From the NCBI RefSeq assembly GCF_965219715.1, contig NZ_OZ244785.1:3286001-3350000 (forward strand): a DNA stretch of 64,000 nt, written 5' to 3'. This document shows, piece after piece, positions 54,687 to 63,597 of this stretch (within the stretch, counting starts at the first letter, position 1; every line of letters starts with the position of its first letter). Origin of the DNA: Bacterioplanoides sp965219715 (lineage in GTDB: Bacteria > Pseudomonadota > Gammaproteobacteria > Pseudomonadales > Oceanobacteraceae). Position numbers and translations under genes: made by a program. The notes under the pieces are model-generated. The model was given only the letters and a program-made list of their open reading frames with translations, made no database searches and was not told the origin of the DNA.

Positions 54687-56174
54687 TCAGACCCGGAACT
54701 GAGTCAGCAGGCCACGCAGATCCGACGCCATGGTCACCAGCTGACCCGCGCTGCGATTGGCATCGCTGGCTTGTTCGGTGGTGGTTTCACTGATATCGCG
54801 AATGGTGCTGAGGTTGCCGTTTACTTCACCAATGGCTGAGTTCTGTTCTTCCAGTGCGTGAGCAATCTGCTGGTTCATCTGATAAATATCGCTGACGGCC
54901 TGTTTCATGGACGCCAATCGCTCACTGGTCAGAGTGATTTGTTCGACACTGGAGTGTACGCCGGATTTGCTGGTATCCATAGCGCCAACGGCTTCGCTTG
55001 AGCCTTTCTGCAGGCGCTCAATCATACGCTGAATTTCTTCGGTACTTTCATGGGTACGTGACGCCAGGGTTCTCACTTCGTCTGCCACCACGGCAAAGCC
55101 ACGACCTTGCTCACCGGCGCGGGCTGCCTCAATGGCTGCATTTAATGCCAGCAGGTTGGTTTGTTCTGCGATGCCCTGAATCACCGACAGTACTGAGCCG
55201 ATGTTGTTGCTCTCGCTGTCGAGGTTCTGGATAACCTCGTTCGCGCGATCAATGTTGTTGGCCAGATCTTCAATGGTGTTGCGTGCAGCACTGATGCCTT
55301 TTTCACTTTCGATGGAGACGTCGTTGGCTTGTTGGGCCGCTTCGGCCGCCTGGCGCGAGTGGTTGTTAATTTCACTCATGGAGGCGGTCATTTCAGTGGT
55401 TGCCGTTGCGATCAGGTCGGTTTCATTGTGTTGGGTATTGGCGCCTTCACTCATGGTTTGTGTGGTGCGGGAAAAGTTTTCACCAACGTCGTTAATTTTC
55501 ATCGACAGTTGATTGGCCTGGCTTACCAGATCATTCATCAACATAAAGAATTCGTTAAAGGAGCGGGTAAACGGGCCTTGTGGATTCTCAACCTGAAACG
55601 TCAGGTCAACTTCGCCTTGTTTACTGATGTGTTCACCAATTTCTGCCAGCTCGGCATTCTGCTGAAACTCATCCCAGCTTTTACGCGCCAGATAAATTAA
55701 TGCACCGGATTCAACCACAACGAATACCGCGTGCAGCATAACGATGTTGATACCCGTGCGCGATTCAAATACCCAGACGTTAGCGCCATTTTCCTGTAAG
55801 TAGTTGAACAGCAGATGATGCACGGCAATGGTGCCGGCAGCCGCCAGGATCGGCAGCATATCGCGGTAATACAGCAGCATCGCCAGCAGTACAAAGATGC
55901 TGAAGTGCATTTCCAGCAGGCCGCGTGCCTGATGAATCTGCAACGCCGCAAAAATCATCAGCGACATACCAAAGGCAATTCGTGACCAGCGGCTGCAGGG
56001 TGCGGCTTTGCTGATTGCGACCGGTACCAGCAGCGCTGGCAGACCAATCAGAAAGGCCTCACTCCAGGTGTTGTACCAGCTGGCCAGCAGCAGAGATACA
56101 ACAAACAAAGCGGCAGTAATTGCCGTAAAAAAGTTATCGGCCTGGCGGTAGAAATTCTGATAGATAGGGCTCAC
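54687..56174 (-). CDS. Methyl-accepting chemotaxis protein
   Basis: This 495-aa chemoreceptor starts at GTG. The sensory part is made of about six membrane helices and no large periplasmic domain (up to residue ~165), so it senses in the membrane. The signalling hairpin carries the highly conserved tip IAEQTNLLALNAAIEAARAGEQGRGFAVVADEVRTLASRT. No pentapeptide tether is visible. Partner che genes are not in this window. Confidence 0.92.
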   Translation of the reverse strand: MSPIYQNFYRQADNFFTAITAALFVVSLLLASWYNTWSEAFLIGLPALLVPVAISKAAPCSRWSRIAFGMSLMIFAALQIHQARGLLEMHFSIFVLLAMLLYYRDMLPILAAAGTIAVHHLLFNYLQENGANVWVFESRTGINIVMLHAVFVVVESGALIYLARKSWDEFQQNAELAEIGEHISKQGEVDLTFQVENPQGPFTRSFNEFFMLMNDLVSQANQLSMKINDVGENFSRTTQTMSEGANTQHNETDLIATATTEMTASMSEINNHSRQAAEAAQQANDVSIESEKGISAARNTIEDLANNIDRANEVIQNLDSESNNIGSVLSVIQGIAEQTNLLALNAAIEAARAGEQGRGFAVVADEVRTLASRTHESTEEIQRMIERLQKGSSEAVGAMDTSKSGVHSSVEQITLTSERLASMKQAVSDIYQMNQQIAHALEEQNSAIGEVNGNLSTIRDISETTTEQASDANRSAGQLVTMASDLRGLLTQFRV

Positions 56175-56257
56175 GGTGAAATCCTGATCCTGGAGTTTGA
56201 ATCGTTGTCACAAAGCGACAATTGCTATTCAAAGTGTAGATCAGGATTCGCATCCTG

Positions 56258-56875
56258 CTATCGCGAAGCGGTGAGAGATAACCAGCGGTTGCTGCAGATC
56301 ACGTAAGGCAGCAAAGTCAGTCCCAGCCAGCTCCAGTGCTGGCCGGAACTGCCAAGTGACGAACGCAGATCCAGCCCCAGATAGCCGATACACAGCGCCA
56401 GCCAGAACAGCACGATTGCGGTGAAGTTCCAGTCCTGACGTTTGATAATTGGCAACGCAAATGTAATCACGCCGGCGGCCAGTACCAGCATCAGCCAGTA
56501 GTCGAGCCACTCGGTGGTGCGGGTGAGGGCAAACATGGCACAAATCGCCAATAAAATGCGTCCCCAGATGCCGCGATCCCAATCATAGCCCAATGCTTTG
56601 GCCAGACCGTTTATCACCATCAGTGGTAGCGCGGCATAAACCGCGAGCTGTTCCATTAAGCCAACAAACTGGTTGAAGTCTTGGTCGGCGGCAATGTCGG
56701 GTGCAAACTCACTGATGATGGTGAGAACCGCCGCCAGCAGAAACATTAAACCGCTGGCAAACAAGGCGGCGCGATTACCACTGCCGGGCAGTTGATCCTG
56801 ATCGACCGGCTGTAAGCGGTTCTGCCATAACAAAACCGCTGCCGTGATCAGTAACACAAAAGGATGGATGCTCAC
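56258..56875 (-). CDS. Integral membrane protein of unknown function
   Basis: The product (205 aa) starts at GTG with AGGAT upstream. It contains about six hydrophobic segments (e.g. FVLLITAAVLLWQ, ALFASGLMFLLAAVLTII, ILLAICAMFALTR). I do not recognise the family. It starts 17 bp after the hemL stop on the same strand and probably shares its transcript. Confidence 0.7.
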   Translation of the reverse strand: MSIHPFVLLITAAVLLWQNRLQPVDQDQLPGSGNRAALFASGLMFLLAAVLTIISEFAPDIAADQDFNQFVGLMEQLAVYAALPLMVINGLAKALGYDWDRGIWGRILLAICAMFALTRTTEWLDYWLMLVLAAGVITFALPIIKRQDWNFTAIVLFWLALCIGYLGLDLRSSLGSSGQHWSWLGLTLLPYVICSNRWLSLTASR

Positions 56876-56892
56876 GAAGTTATCCTGCTCAG

Positions 56893-58194
56893 TTAGCTTT
56901 TCAGGCTTGCCATCACTTTTTCTGCCGCAGCGATGGTGGCTTCAATATCTTGTTCGCTGTGTGCGATCGACATAAAGCCTGCTTCGAAAGAACTTGGTGC
57001 CAGATACACACCTTGCTCCAGCATGCCGTGGAAGAATTGGTTGAAGCGTTCGCCATCACATTGCTCGGCTACGTCTTTAAAGCAGGTTACTTCGCTCAGT
57101 TCGGTGAAGAACAAGCCAAACATCGAACCGGCTGAGTTGGTGGTGAACGGAATGCCATGCTTGTCGGCGGCTGCCTGGAAGCCATCCAGCATTTGTTTAA
57201 CGCGTGCTTCCAGCTGCTCGTAGAAGCCCGGCTTTTGAATGGCTTTTAACATCGCCAGGCCTGCGGCCATGGCCAATGGGTTACCGGACAAAGTACCTGC
57301 CTGATAAACCGGACCTAATGGCGCCAGGTATTCCATGATTTCGCGCTTACCACCAAACGCACCCACTGGCAGGCCGCCACCAATCACTTTGCCCAGACAA
57401 GTCATATCCGGAGTGATGCCATACCACTGCTGAGCACCGCCCAGGGATACGCGGAAGCCACTCATTACTTCATCAAAAATCAACACGATGCCATGAACAT
57501 CACACAGCTCGCGAAGACCTTGCAGGAAGGATTTGCTCGGTGGAATACAGTTCATGTTGCCAGCAACCGGCTCGATGATGACACAGGCAACCTGATCGCC
57601 GATTTGCGCGAAGCATTCTTTTACTGAATCCAGGTCGTTGTAGTTCAGGGTTACGGTATTTTCTGCAACCGCCGCTGGTACGCCCGGAGAAGTCGGTACC
57701 CCCAGCGTTAACATGCCGGAACCGGCTTTTACTAACAGGGAGTCGGCGTGACCGTGATAACAGCCTTCGAATTTCACCAGCTTATCGCGACCGGTAAAAC
57801 CACGGGCTAAACGAATCGCACTCATGGTGGCTTCGGTACCGGAGTTCACCATACGTACCATGTCCATGGATGGAATCAGTTTGCAGACTTCACCTGCCAT
57901 GGTGGTTTCAATACCGGTTGGCGCACCGAAGCTCAGGCCATTAACCATTTGTGCCTGAACCGCTTCGATGATTTCCGGAGCGCTGTGACCCAGAATCATC
58001 GGTCCCCATGAACCAACGTAGTCGATGTATTTATTGCCATCGGCATCGTGAACATAAGCGCCTTTGGCGTGATCGAAGAAGATTGGAGTTCCGCCCACAC
58101 CTTTAAAGGCACGTACCGGAGAGTTCACTCCACCCGGGATGTGTTTCTGAGCTTGTTCAAAAAGGTGTTCAGATTGTGAGATGGAGTAGGACAT
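56893..58194 (-). CDS. hemL: Glutamate-1-semialdehyde 2,1-aminomutase
   Basis: This PLP enzyme converts glutamate-1-semialdehyde to 5-aminolevulinate in the C5 heme pathway. The length of 433 aa is standard. Characteristic sequences are VNSPVRAFKGVGGTP, VGSWGPMILGH, VNSGTEATMSAIRLARG, FEGCYHGHAD, LIFDEVMSGFRVSLGGAQ and the PLP Lys in TCLGKVIGGGLPVGAFGG. Its upstream region holds the hairpin elements described separately. Confidence 0.96.
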   Translation of the reverse strand: MSYSISQSEHLFEQAQKHIPGGVNSPVRAFKGVGGTPIFFDHAKGAYVHDADGNKYIDYVGSWGPMILGHSAPEIIEAVQAQMVNGLSFGAPTGIETTMAGEVCKLIPSMDMVRMVNSGTEATMSAIRLARGFTGRDKLVKFEGCYHGHADSLLVKAGSGMLTLGVPTSPGVPAAVAENTVTLNYNDLDSVKECFAQIGDQVACVIIEPVAGNMNCIPPSKSFLQGLRELCDVHGIVLIFDEVMSGFRVSLGGAQQWYGITPDMTCLGKVIGGGLPVGAFGGKREIMEYLAPLGPVYQAGTLSGNPLAMAAGLAMLKAIQKPGFYEQLEARVKQMLDGFQAAADKHGIPFTTNSAGSMFGLFFTELSEVTCFKDVAEQCDGERFNQFFHGMLEQGVYLAPSSFEAGFMSIAHSEQDIEATIAAAEKVMASLKS

Positions 58195-58226
58195 AAATTT
58201 CTCGGTTCATTTTTCAGATAACGTTT

Positions 58227-58339
58227 GGAGCCGGATAAAGATAATTTTTCTGCCACCGCGCCGAAGGGCCATCCATGGCCCTGCCGCGCTACCGCGACAT
58301 CCTGTCGCTGCTTTCGAAAAACAATCTGTACCCGGCTCC
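58227..58339. repeat. Nested inverted-repeat element upstream of hemL
   Basis: GGAGCCGG (58227-58234) and CCGGCTCC (58332-58339) enclose AGGGCCA/TGGCCCT (58265-58282) and GCGACA/TGTCGC (58294-58308). The layout and the GAAGGGCCATCC core match the element at 12764-12861. On the minus strand the second inner hairpin is GCGACAGGATGTCGC, with the CsrA-like core ACAGGATGT. Here the minus strand is the hemL strand, but the element lies upstream of the gene and its transcription is unknown. Confidence 0.7.
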
Positions 58340-58415
58340 TTAAAAATTTTTACAGCGATTTAATAAATTATCGGTGTTCTGTGGGGCATATTGTCTGAAG
58401 TTTGTTGATGACCGT

Positions 58416-58462
58416 CTGCCGCAGGGAAGCGGCAGCCGAGACTACAGGGACGTATTCACGTC
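58416..58462. repeat. Two further short hairpins between hemJ and hemL
   Basis: CTGCCGC-AGGGAA-GCGGCAG at 58416-58435 and GACGT-ATTC-ACGTC at 58449-58462. The first again shows an AGGGA loop on the plus strand. Confidence 0.55.
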
Positions 58463-58511
58463 GTGTCAGCAATAAATTTCAGGCAAATGTGCCCTGTGAA
58501 ATCTTTGGCGG

Positions 58512-58934
58512 TTAAAACGGTCGCACCACCACCATGATGACAATAAACACCAGCAAAAATACCGGTACTTCGTTAAACCAGCGATAAAACACGTGGGAGC
58601 GTTGGTTTAAATCATCACGGAAGACCTTCACCAGATGACCACAATAAAAGTGGTAAACCAGCAGCAGTACAACGGCCGTCAGTTTGGCGTGCATCCAGCC
58701 GCTGGAAAAATAGTAAGACGGATTAAAACTCAGCAGCCAAACACCCAGCGCCACCACAACCACCATCGAAGGCATCATAATGCCGCGATACAGTTTGCGC
58801 TCCATAATTTTGAAGCGTTCCTGAGACGCGCTGTCGTCAGCGCTGGCGTGATAAACAAATAAGCGAGGCAGATAAAAAATAGCAGCGAACCAGGTCACTA
58901 CCGCAATAATATGGAAGGCTTTCACCCACAGCAT
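58512..58934 (-). CDS. hemJ: HemJ-type protoporphyrinogen IX oxidase
   Basis: The product (140 aa) is a four-helix membrane protein that oxidises protoporphyrinogen IX in heme synthesis. The start MLWVKAFHIIAVVTWFAAIFYLPRLFVYHA carries the conserved His of helix 1, and HAKLTAVVLLLVYHFYCGHLVKVF the later conserved Lys/His region. GGAG lies 7 nt before the ATG. It is on the hemL strand, 317 bp away. Confidence 0.88.
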   Translation of the reverse strand: MLWVKAFHIIAVVTWFAAIFYLPRLFVYHASADDSASQERFKIMERKLYRGIMMPSMVVVVALGVWLLSFNPSYYFSSGWMHAKLTAVVLLLVYHFYCGHLVKVFRDDLNQRSHVFYRWFNEVPVFLLVFIVIMVVVRPF

Positions 58935-58981
58935 CAGGTTGCTCCGTTACGCAGACCTGTTCACCGGTCTGTCGTTGTTTG

Positions 58982-60754
58982 CTAATTCGGTTGGTAACGA
59001 TAAAAGTGTTCAATGTGTTCGCGCGATACCACACCAACACATTGTTGTTCACTGGCATCACGATAAACCGCCAGCCATTGTAATTGACTCGCCTGCATCT
59101 GGTCTAAGGCATCTTGTAAATTTGCCTTCAGAGAAATACGACCCACTTCTTCGCGATCCCCCGGCATGGCAATTAAATCCAATGTTGCCTGGTGCTCGTG
59201 TTCGTCTTCATGGCCAATTCCTGCGTGGCGCTCATTACGCTGTTCAGCATCATGGACCATGGCGAGTGCCAGATCGGCGGTGGATAACAACAGGTTTTCT
59301 TTTTCCAGCAACAGCCATTCCGGCCGGTCGCGCAGAATCAGCTCGGCACTGTCATGACTGATATGACGATCGACACAAGTGATATCGCGGCTCATGGCCT
59401 GGGCTACCCAGGTATTGCGCAACATTTGTTGTACCGGCGACGGGGTCTGAGCCAGTGGATTACCGCCCATCAACACCTGGAATACCGATGGCAGCTGGAA
59501 TATTTCGCTCACGACCAGGCTCGCCACAACAATCGCCAGCATGCCCGGCATAATGATATTCGGGTTGGCCGTCAGCTCCAGCATGGCAACCAATGCCGCC
59601 AGCGGGGCACGTAGCGTGGCTCCCATCATGGCGCACATTCCCAGCATGGCGTAAAAACCAACCGACACCGGGTACTCCGGCAGCCACCAGGCTGATAATT
59701 GTCCGAGTATGCCGCCCAGCGCCGCTCCGACAAACAGACTCGGGCCGATCAAACCACCCGGGAAACCGGTCGCTGCAGCCCAGGCCGCCAGCCACAGCTT
59801 GCCAACCATCAACGCAAATAAGGTGAGCACTACTACCTTACCCGCCAAGGCATCGTTCACTGTGTCATAACCAATGCCCATTAACTGCGGTAACCATAAG
59901 CTGGCAATAGCGGTGGTGCAGGTGAGTCCGCCCCATTTAATCCACAGCGGCAGATGATTAAATTTCTGGAACAGTTTGATTGAATGAATAAAGGCGGTAG
60001 CAGTGAGTCCGGCCATTAAGCCCAGCGCCAGTATGTAAGGAATTTCCAACAACGACTTCATATCGAACGCCGGAACCACAAAGGCGGTTTCTGCGCCGAA
60101 TACCGCTTCACTGACAATGGCTCCGGCAACGGAGGCGAGAATAATCGGAATAAATCCGCGGATGCTGTATTCCAGCAATACCACTTCCATTGCGAAAATA
60201 ACGCCTGCCATGGGCGTATTAAAAGAAGCGGAAATAGCACTGGCAACACCACAACCAGCAAGAATTCGTAAGCGGTGATGGGCCAGATGGAAATGCTGCC
60301 CGACCTGGCTGGCAGTTCCGGCGCCTAAATGCACCGCCGGGCCTTCACGGCCAACACTATGGCCACTTAATAACGCAATGACCGCAGCGAACCATTGCAG
60401 TAACAGATTGGGGAGTGGCATGTAGCCCTGATGACGTTCCATACGCAGCAACACATGGCCAACACCCAGCGAACGCAGCTCTTTTGATAACGGATGAAAG
60501 ATAGCAATTAACAGGGCGCCGCCAGCCAGCAACAGGGTGACACGCAGAAATGGCGCCAGAGCTTCGTAATCTTCTTCGCTGTCCATCGGCAGAAATTCCA
60601 CCAAAGGAAGCTCAATGGCAAAACGGAACAGCGTAATAACTCCGGCGCTGGCCAAGCCCACCAATAATGACAGCAACGCCAGACCAATCTGGTTATTCGA
60701 CAGGGTGACATGGGTCAGCCAATGTTGTTGTAAAAGCTGTCTGAGAGGGCTCAC
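58982..60754 (-). CDS. ClC-family chloride channel/antiporter with CBS-like tail
   Basis: The product (590 aa) starts at GTG. The ClC core has SGHSVGREGPAVHLGAG (GREGP with the gating Glu), SAISASFNTPMAGVIFAMEVVL, and PGGLIGPSLFVGAALGG (the GxFxP-like chloride site). About the last 150 residues form a cytosolic CBS-like region (AQAMSRDITCVDRHISHDSAEL; LDQMQASQLQWLAVYRD). It moves chloride, or exchanges chloride for protons; which one cannot be decided. It is divergent from argC. Confidence 0.9.
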   Translation of the reverse strand: MSPLRQLLQQHWLTHVTLSNNQIGLALLSLLVGLASAGVITLFRFAIELPLVEFLPMDSEEDYEALAPFLRVTLLLAGGALLIAIFHPLSKELRSLGVGHVLLRMERHQGYMPLPNLLLQWFAAVIALLSGHSVGREGPAVHLGAGTASQVGQHFHLAHHRLRILAGCGVASAISASFNTPMAGVIFAMEVVLLEYSIRGFIPIILASVAGAIVSEAVFGAETAFVVPAFDMKSLLEIPYILALGLMAGLTATAFIHSIKLFQKFNHLPLWIKWGGLTCTTAIASLWLPQLMGIGYDTVNDALAGKVVVLTLFALMVGKLWLAAWAAATGFPGGLIGPSLFVGAALGGILGQLSAWWLPEYPVSVGFYAMLGMCAMMGATLRAPLAALVAMLELTANPNIIMPGMLAIVVASLVVSEIFQLPSVFQVLMGGNPLAQTPSPVQQMLRNTWVAQAMSRDITCVDRHISHDSAELILRDRPEWLLLEKENLLLSTADLALAMVHDAEQRNERHAGIGHEDEHEHQATLDLIAMPGDREEVGRISLKANLQDALDQMQASQLQWLAVYRDASEQQCVGVVSREHIEHFYRYQPN

Positions 60755-60928
60755 TGAGTTATCCGTTGCTCATAAGAATTTGATTCTGTTACGTAATCCT
60801 GTGTTTGGCGGGTGCCGTTATTCGCCAGAATCAGTATTATAAGCTCCTTTTTCCGTCGACGGCTGCCCCTGATCAAAGCAATTACGGGCGCGTTGGTCGA
60901 ACATGGCCAAAAAATGTGAGGTTTCACT

Positions 60929-61960
60929 GTGATTAAAGTCGGTATTGTTGGTGGCACGGGTTATACCGGTGTCGAACTGCTCAGAATTCTGGTTAACCAC
61001 CCGGGCGTTGAACTCAGCGTTATTACGTCCCGAAGTGAAGAAGGTGTTCCGGTAGCGGACATGTTCCCGAATCTGCGTGGCCACACTGACTTACGCTTTT
61101 CTGTTCCGAGTGCTGAGACTCTGGGCGCTTGCGACGTGGTATTTTTTGCCACACCACACGGTGTTGCTCATGCGCTGGCCGAAGAAGTATTAGAAGCCGG
61201 TGCCAAGGTCATCGATCTGTCCGCTGACTTCCGTCTGCAAGACGCAGTGGAGTGGGAGAAGTGGTATAACCAGCCACACGGTGCTGTAAGCCTGTTACCA
61301 GAAGCGGTATACGGTTTACCGGAAGTGAATCGTGAACAAATCAAAGATGCACGTTTAATTGCAGTACCGGGTTGTTACCCAACCTCGGTGCAGCTGGCGC
61401 TGATTCCGTTATTAGAAAAAGGCTTGCTGCCAAAACAAACCCTGATTGCTGATTGTAAGTCTGGCGTTAGTGGTGCTGGCCGTGGTGCCAAAGTGGGCTC
61501 GTTACTGTGCGAAAGCTCTGAATCTATGATGGCTTACGCTGTTCCGGGTCACCGTCATCTGCCGGAAATCAAGCAAGGCCTGGCACGTGCAGCAGGTGAA
61601 GCGGTTGAGTTGACCTTTGTACCGCATCTGACACCGATGATTCGTGGAATTCATTCTACACTGTATGCCCAAGCACCTGATTTAACAGAAGATTTACAGG
61701 CACTGTTCGAAGCTCGTTACGCTGATGAGCCGTTTGTTGATGTGATGCCTGCTGGTAGTCATCCTGCGACGCGCAGTGTTAAAGGCAGCAATATGTGTCG
61801 TCTGTCGATTCACCATAACCCGCAAACCGGTCAGATTGTGGTGTTATCCGTGATCGACAATCTGGTAAAAGGTGCATCCGGTCAGGCCGTCCAGAATATG
61901 AATATTATGTTCGGGTTGGATGAAGACGCCGGGTTAAAGCAGGTTGCGCTGCTTCCCTGA
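60929..61960 (+). CDS. argC: N-acetyl-gamma-glutamyl-phosphate reductase
   Basis: The enzyme reduces N-acetylglutamyl phosphate to the semialdehyde in arginine synthesis. It has 343 aa, starting at GTG with GAGGT upstream. IVGGTGYTGVELLRIL is the NADP-binding start, AVPGCYPTSVQLAL holds the catalytic Cys, and HRHLPEIKQGL and THLTP-like PHLTPMIRGIHSTLYA follow. A DUF6776-type gene, bactofilin and erpA come next on the same strand. Confidence 0.95.
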   Translation: MIKVGIVGGTGYTGVELLRILVNHPGVELSVITSRSEEGVPVADMFPNLRGHTDLRFSVPSAETLGACDVVFFATPHGVAHALAEEVLEAGAKVIDLSADFRLQDAVEWEKWYNQPHGAVSLLPEAVYGLPEVNREQIKDARLIAVPGCYPTSVQLALIPLLEKGLLPKQTLIADCKSGVSGAGRGAKVGSLLCESSESMMAYAVPGHRHLPEIKQGLARAAGEAVELTFVPHLTPMIRGIHSTLYAQAPDLTEDLQALFEARYADEPFVDVMPAGSHPATRSVKGSNMCRLSIHHNPQTGQIVVLSVIDNLVKGASGQAVQNMNIMFGLDEDAGLKQVALLP

Positions 61961-61997
61961 GTCAGAAAAACAAGAGTAAAAATTAAAGGAACTCCAG

Positions 61998-62741
61998 ATG
62001 GCAGTGGTAAAAGGTAGCCAACAGGAACAGCTGGTTATTCGTCATTACAAACCCGGGCAGCGCTTCCGGCAGTGGTTGTACACCCTGCTGTTGTTAGTGG
62101 CGATTGGTGTTGGTGGCTACTTTGGTGGCGTTTACGACAGTATGTCGAATATTCAGCAACTGACGCTGGAGCGCGACTCTCTGCAGAATGAGCTGGTGGA
62201 CGGTGAACGTGAGATTTCTCGTCTCAGTCAACGTGTGGGTGTGCTGGAAAAAGGCGGCGAAGTGGACCGCAAGGCCAATGAAGGTATTCGCCAGACTGTT
62301 AAAGAGCTGAAAGCTCAGATCTCCAATCTGGAAGAGGAAGTGTCTTTTTATAAAGGCATTATGGCGCCGAGTAATAAAGATAAAGGTCTGCGCATCAGCA
62401 AGATCACGATTCAGCCAGAAGAAGCGCCGGGTCAGTTTAAATATTCCATCATGCTGACTCAGGTTGCCGACAACAGCAGTTTTATTGCCGGACTGGCGGC
62501 TGTTAACTTCGTGGGCAGTCAATCTGGCGAAAAAGTTATCCTGCCATTACGTGACCTCGATACTAAGGTCAGCGATCTGGGAGTGAAGTTCCGCTTCCGT
62601 TATTTCCAGGAAGTGACGGGTAACCTGACATTGCCACAGCAATTCGTACCCGAGCAGGTTCAGGTGGTATTACAGTCCACCGGCAGTAAAGCACAACGTG
62701 TAGAACAATCGATTGAATGGCCCGAAACAGGAGAGGCTTAA
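61998..62741 (+). CDS. DUF6776-like coiled-coil membrane protein
   Basis: The product (247 aa) has one membrane helix near residue 30 (WLYTLLLLVAIGVGGYFGGVY). A coiled coil follows (LTLERDSLQNELVDGEREISRLSQRV; ANEGIRQTVKELKAQISNLEEEVSFYKGIM), then a beta-rich C-terminal domain (KITIQPEEAPGQFKYSIMLTQV). AAAGGAA lies upstream of the ATG. It precedes bactofilin by 3 bp, as in related genomes, which suggests a cell-envelope role. Confidence 0.8.
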   Translation: MAVVKGSQQEQLVIRHYKPGQRFRQWLYTLLLLVAIGVGGYFGGVYDSMSNIQQLTLERDSLQNELVDGEREISRLSQRVGVLEKGGEVDRKANEGIRQTVKELKAQISNLEEEVSFYKGIMAPSNKDKGLRISKITIQPEEAPGQFKYSIMLTQVADNSSFIAGLAAVNFVGSQSGEKVILPLRDLDTKVSDLGVKFRFRYFQEVTGNLTLPQQFVPEQVQVVLQSTGSKAQRVEQSIEWPETGEA

Positions 62742-62744
62742 TTA

Positions 62745-63173
62745 ATGTTTAGCAGCAAAGACAAGGGTGCCAACACCCATTACGACACACTGATTTCGTC
62801 CAAAACTGAAATCGTAGGTGATGTGAAGTTCACCGGTGGGCTGCATGTTGATGGTGTGATTAAAGGTAATCTGTTTGCCGAAGCCGGTAGTGGCGCAGTG
62901 GTGCGTGTCAGCGATAAGGGCCGTGTTGAAGGTCAGATCACGGCGCCGAATATTGTGATCAACGGTAAGGTCGTAGGTGATGTATACGCCGGAGACTATA
63001 TCGAGCTGGCACAGAAAGCTCAGGTATCCGGTGATGTGTACTACCAGGCTATGGAAATGGTTCTGGGTGCCCAGGTTAACGGTAAATTGCACCATCAGGC
63101 AAAAGGCACTCAGCCTAAAAAGGCGGTGGAAATTGCCAAAGAACAATCTGGTGCAGAGGCTAAAGTTGACTGA
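62745..63173 (+). CDS. Bactofilin (polymer-forming cytoskeletal protein)
   Basis: The product (142 aa) contains the right-handed beta-helix repeats of bactofilins: SSKTEIVGDVKFTGGLHVDGVIKGNL, GRVEGQITAPNIVINGKVVGDV, AQVSGDVYYQAMEMVLGAQVNGKL. The flanking tails are short and disordered. It polymerises without nucleotide at the membrane and can organise wall synthesis. It is translationally close to the coiled-coil membrane gene upstream. Confidence 0.9.
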   Translation: MFSSKDKGANTHYDTLISSKTEIVGDVKFTGGLHVDGVIKGNLFAEAGSGAVVRVSDKGRVEGQITAPNIVINGKVVGDVYAGDYIELAQKAQVSGDVYYQAMEMVLGAQVNGKLHHQAKGTQPKKAVEIAKEQSGAEAKVD

Positions 63174-63226
63174 AACACTCGGGAAAGCCGATAATTTCAA
63201 CGTCTGAAACCAGTTCTGGAACCTAT

Positions 63227-63574
63227 ATGAGTGCCGTACAACAAGCCACACCCTTTGAGTTAAGCGCAGCTGCGGAAGGTAAAATCCGTGAGTTATTGCT
63301 GGAAGAGGCGGACGATGAGCTGTGTCTGCGGGTCTTCGTGACTGGTGGTGGCTGCTCCGGGTTCCAGTACGGCTTTACCTTTGATGATGAGCGCGCCGAA
63401 GATGACTTTGCCGTCGAATACGATGGCGTCCGGGTATTAGTTGATTCGCTCAGCTACGGATATCTGGTAGGCTCAATACTCGACTACAAAGAAGGTCTTG
63501 AAGGATCACGTTTTACCGTTGATAACCCGGGTGCAACATCAACCTGTGGCTGCGGTTCATCCTTTTCGATCTGA
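63227..63574 (+). CDS. erpA: Iron-sulfur cluster insertion protein ErpA
   Basis: This A-type carrier (115 aa) delivers Fe-S clusters to apo-proteins. The three cluster Cys are in VTGGGCSGFQYGF and STCGCGSSF near the C-terminus. The start MSAVQQATPFELSAAAEGKI and the length fit ErpA; IscA is shorter and lies in isc operons, which are absent here. Confidence 0.9.
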   Translation: MSAVQQATPFELSAAAEGKIRELLLEEADDELCLRVFVTGGGCSGFQYGFTFDDERAEDDFAVEYDGVRVLVDSLSYGYLVGSILDYKEGLEGSRFTVDNPGATSTCGCGSSFSI

Positions 63575-63597
63575 TCATCTTTTTGCGGAGTAAGTTT

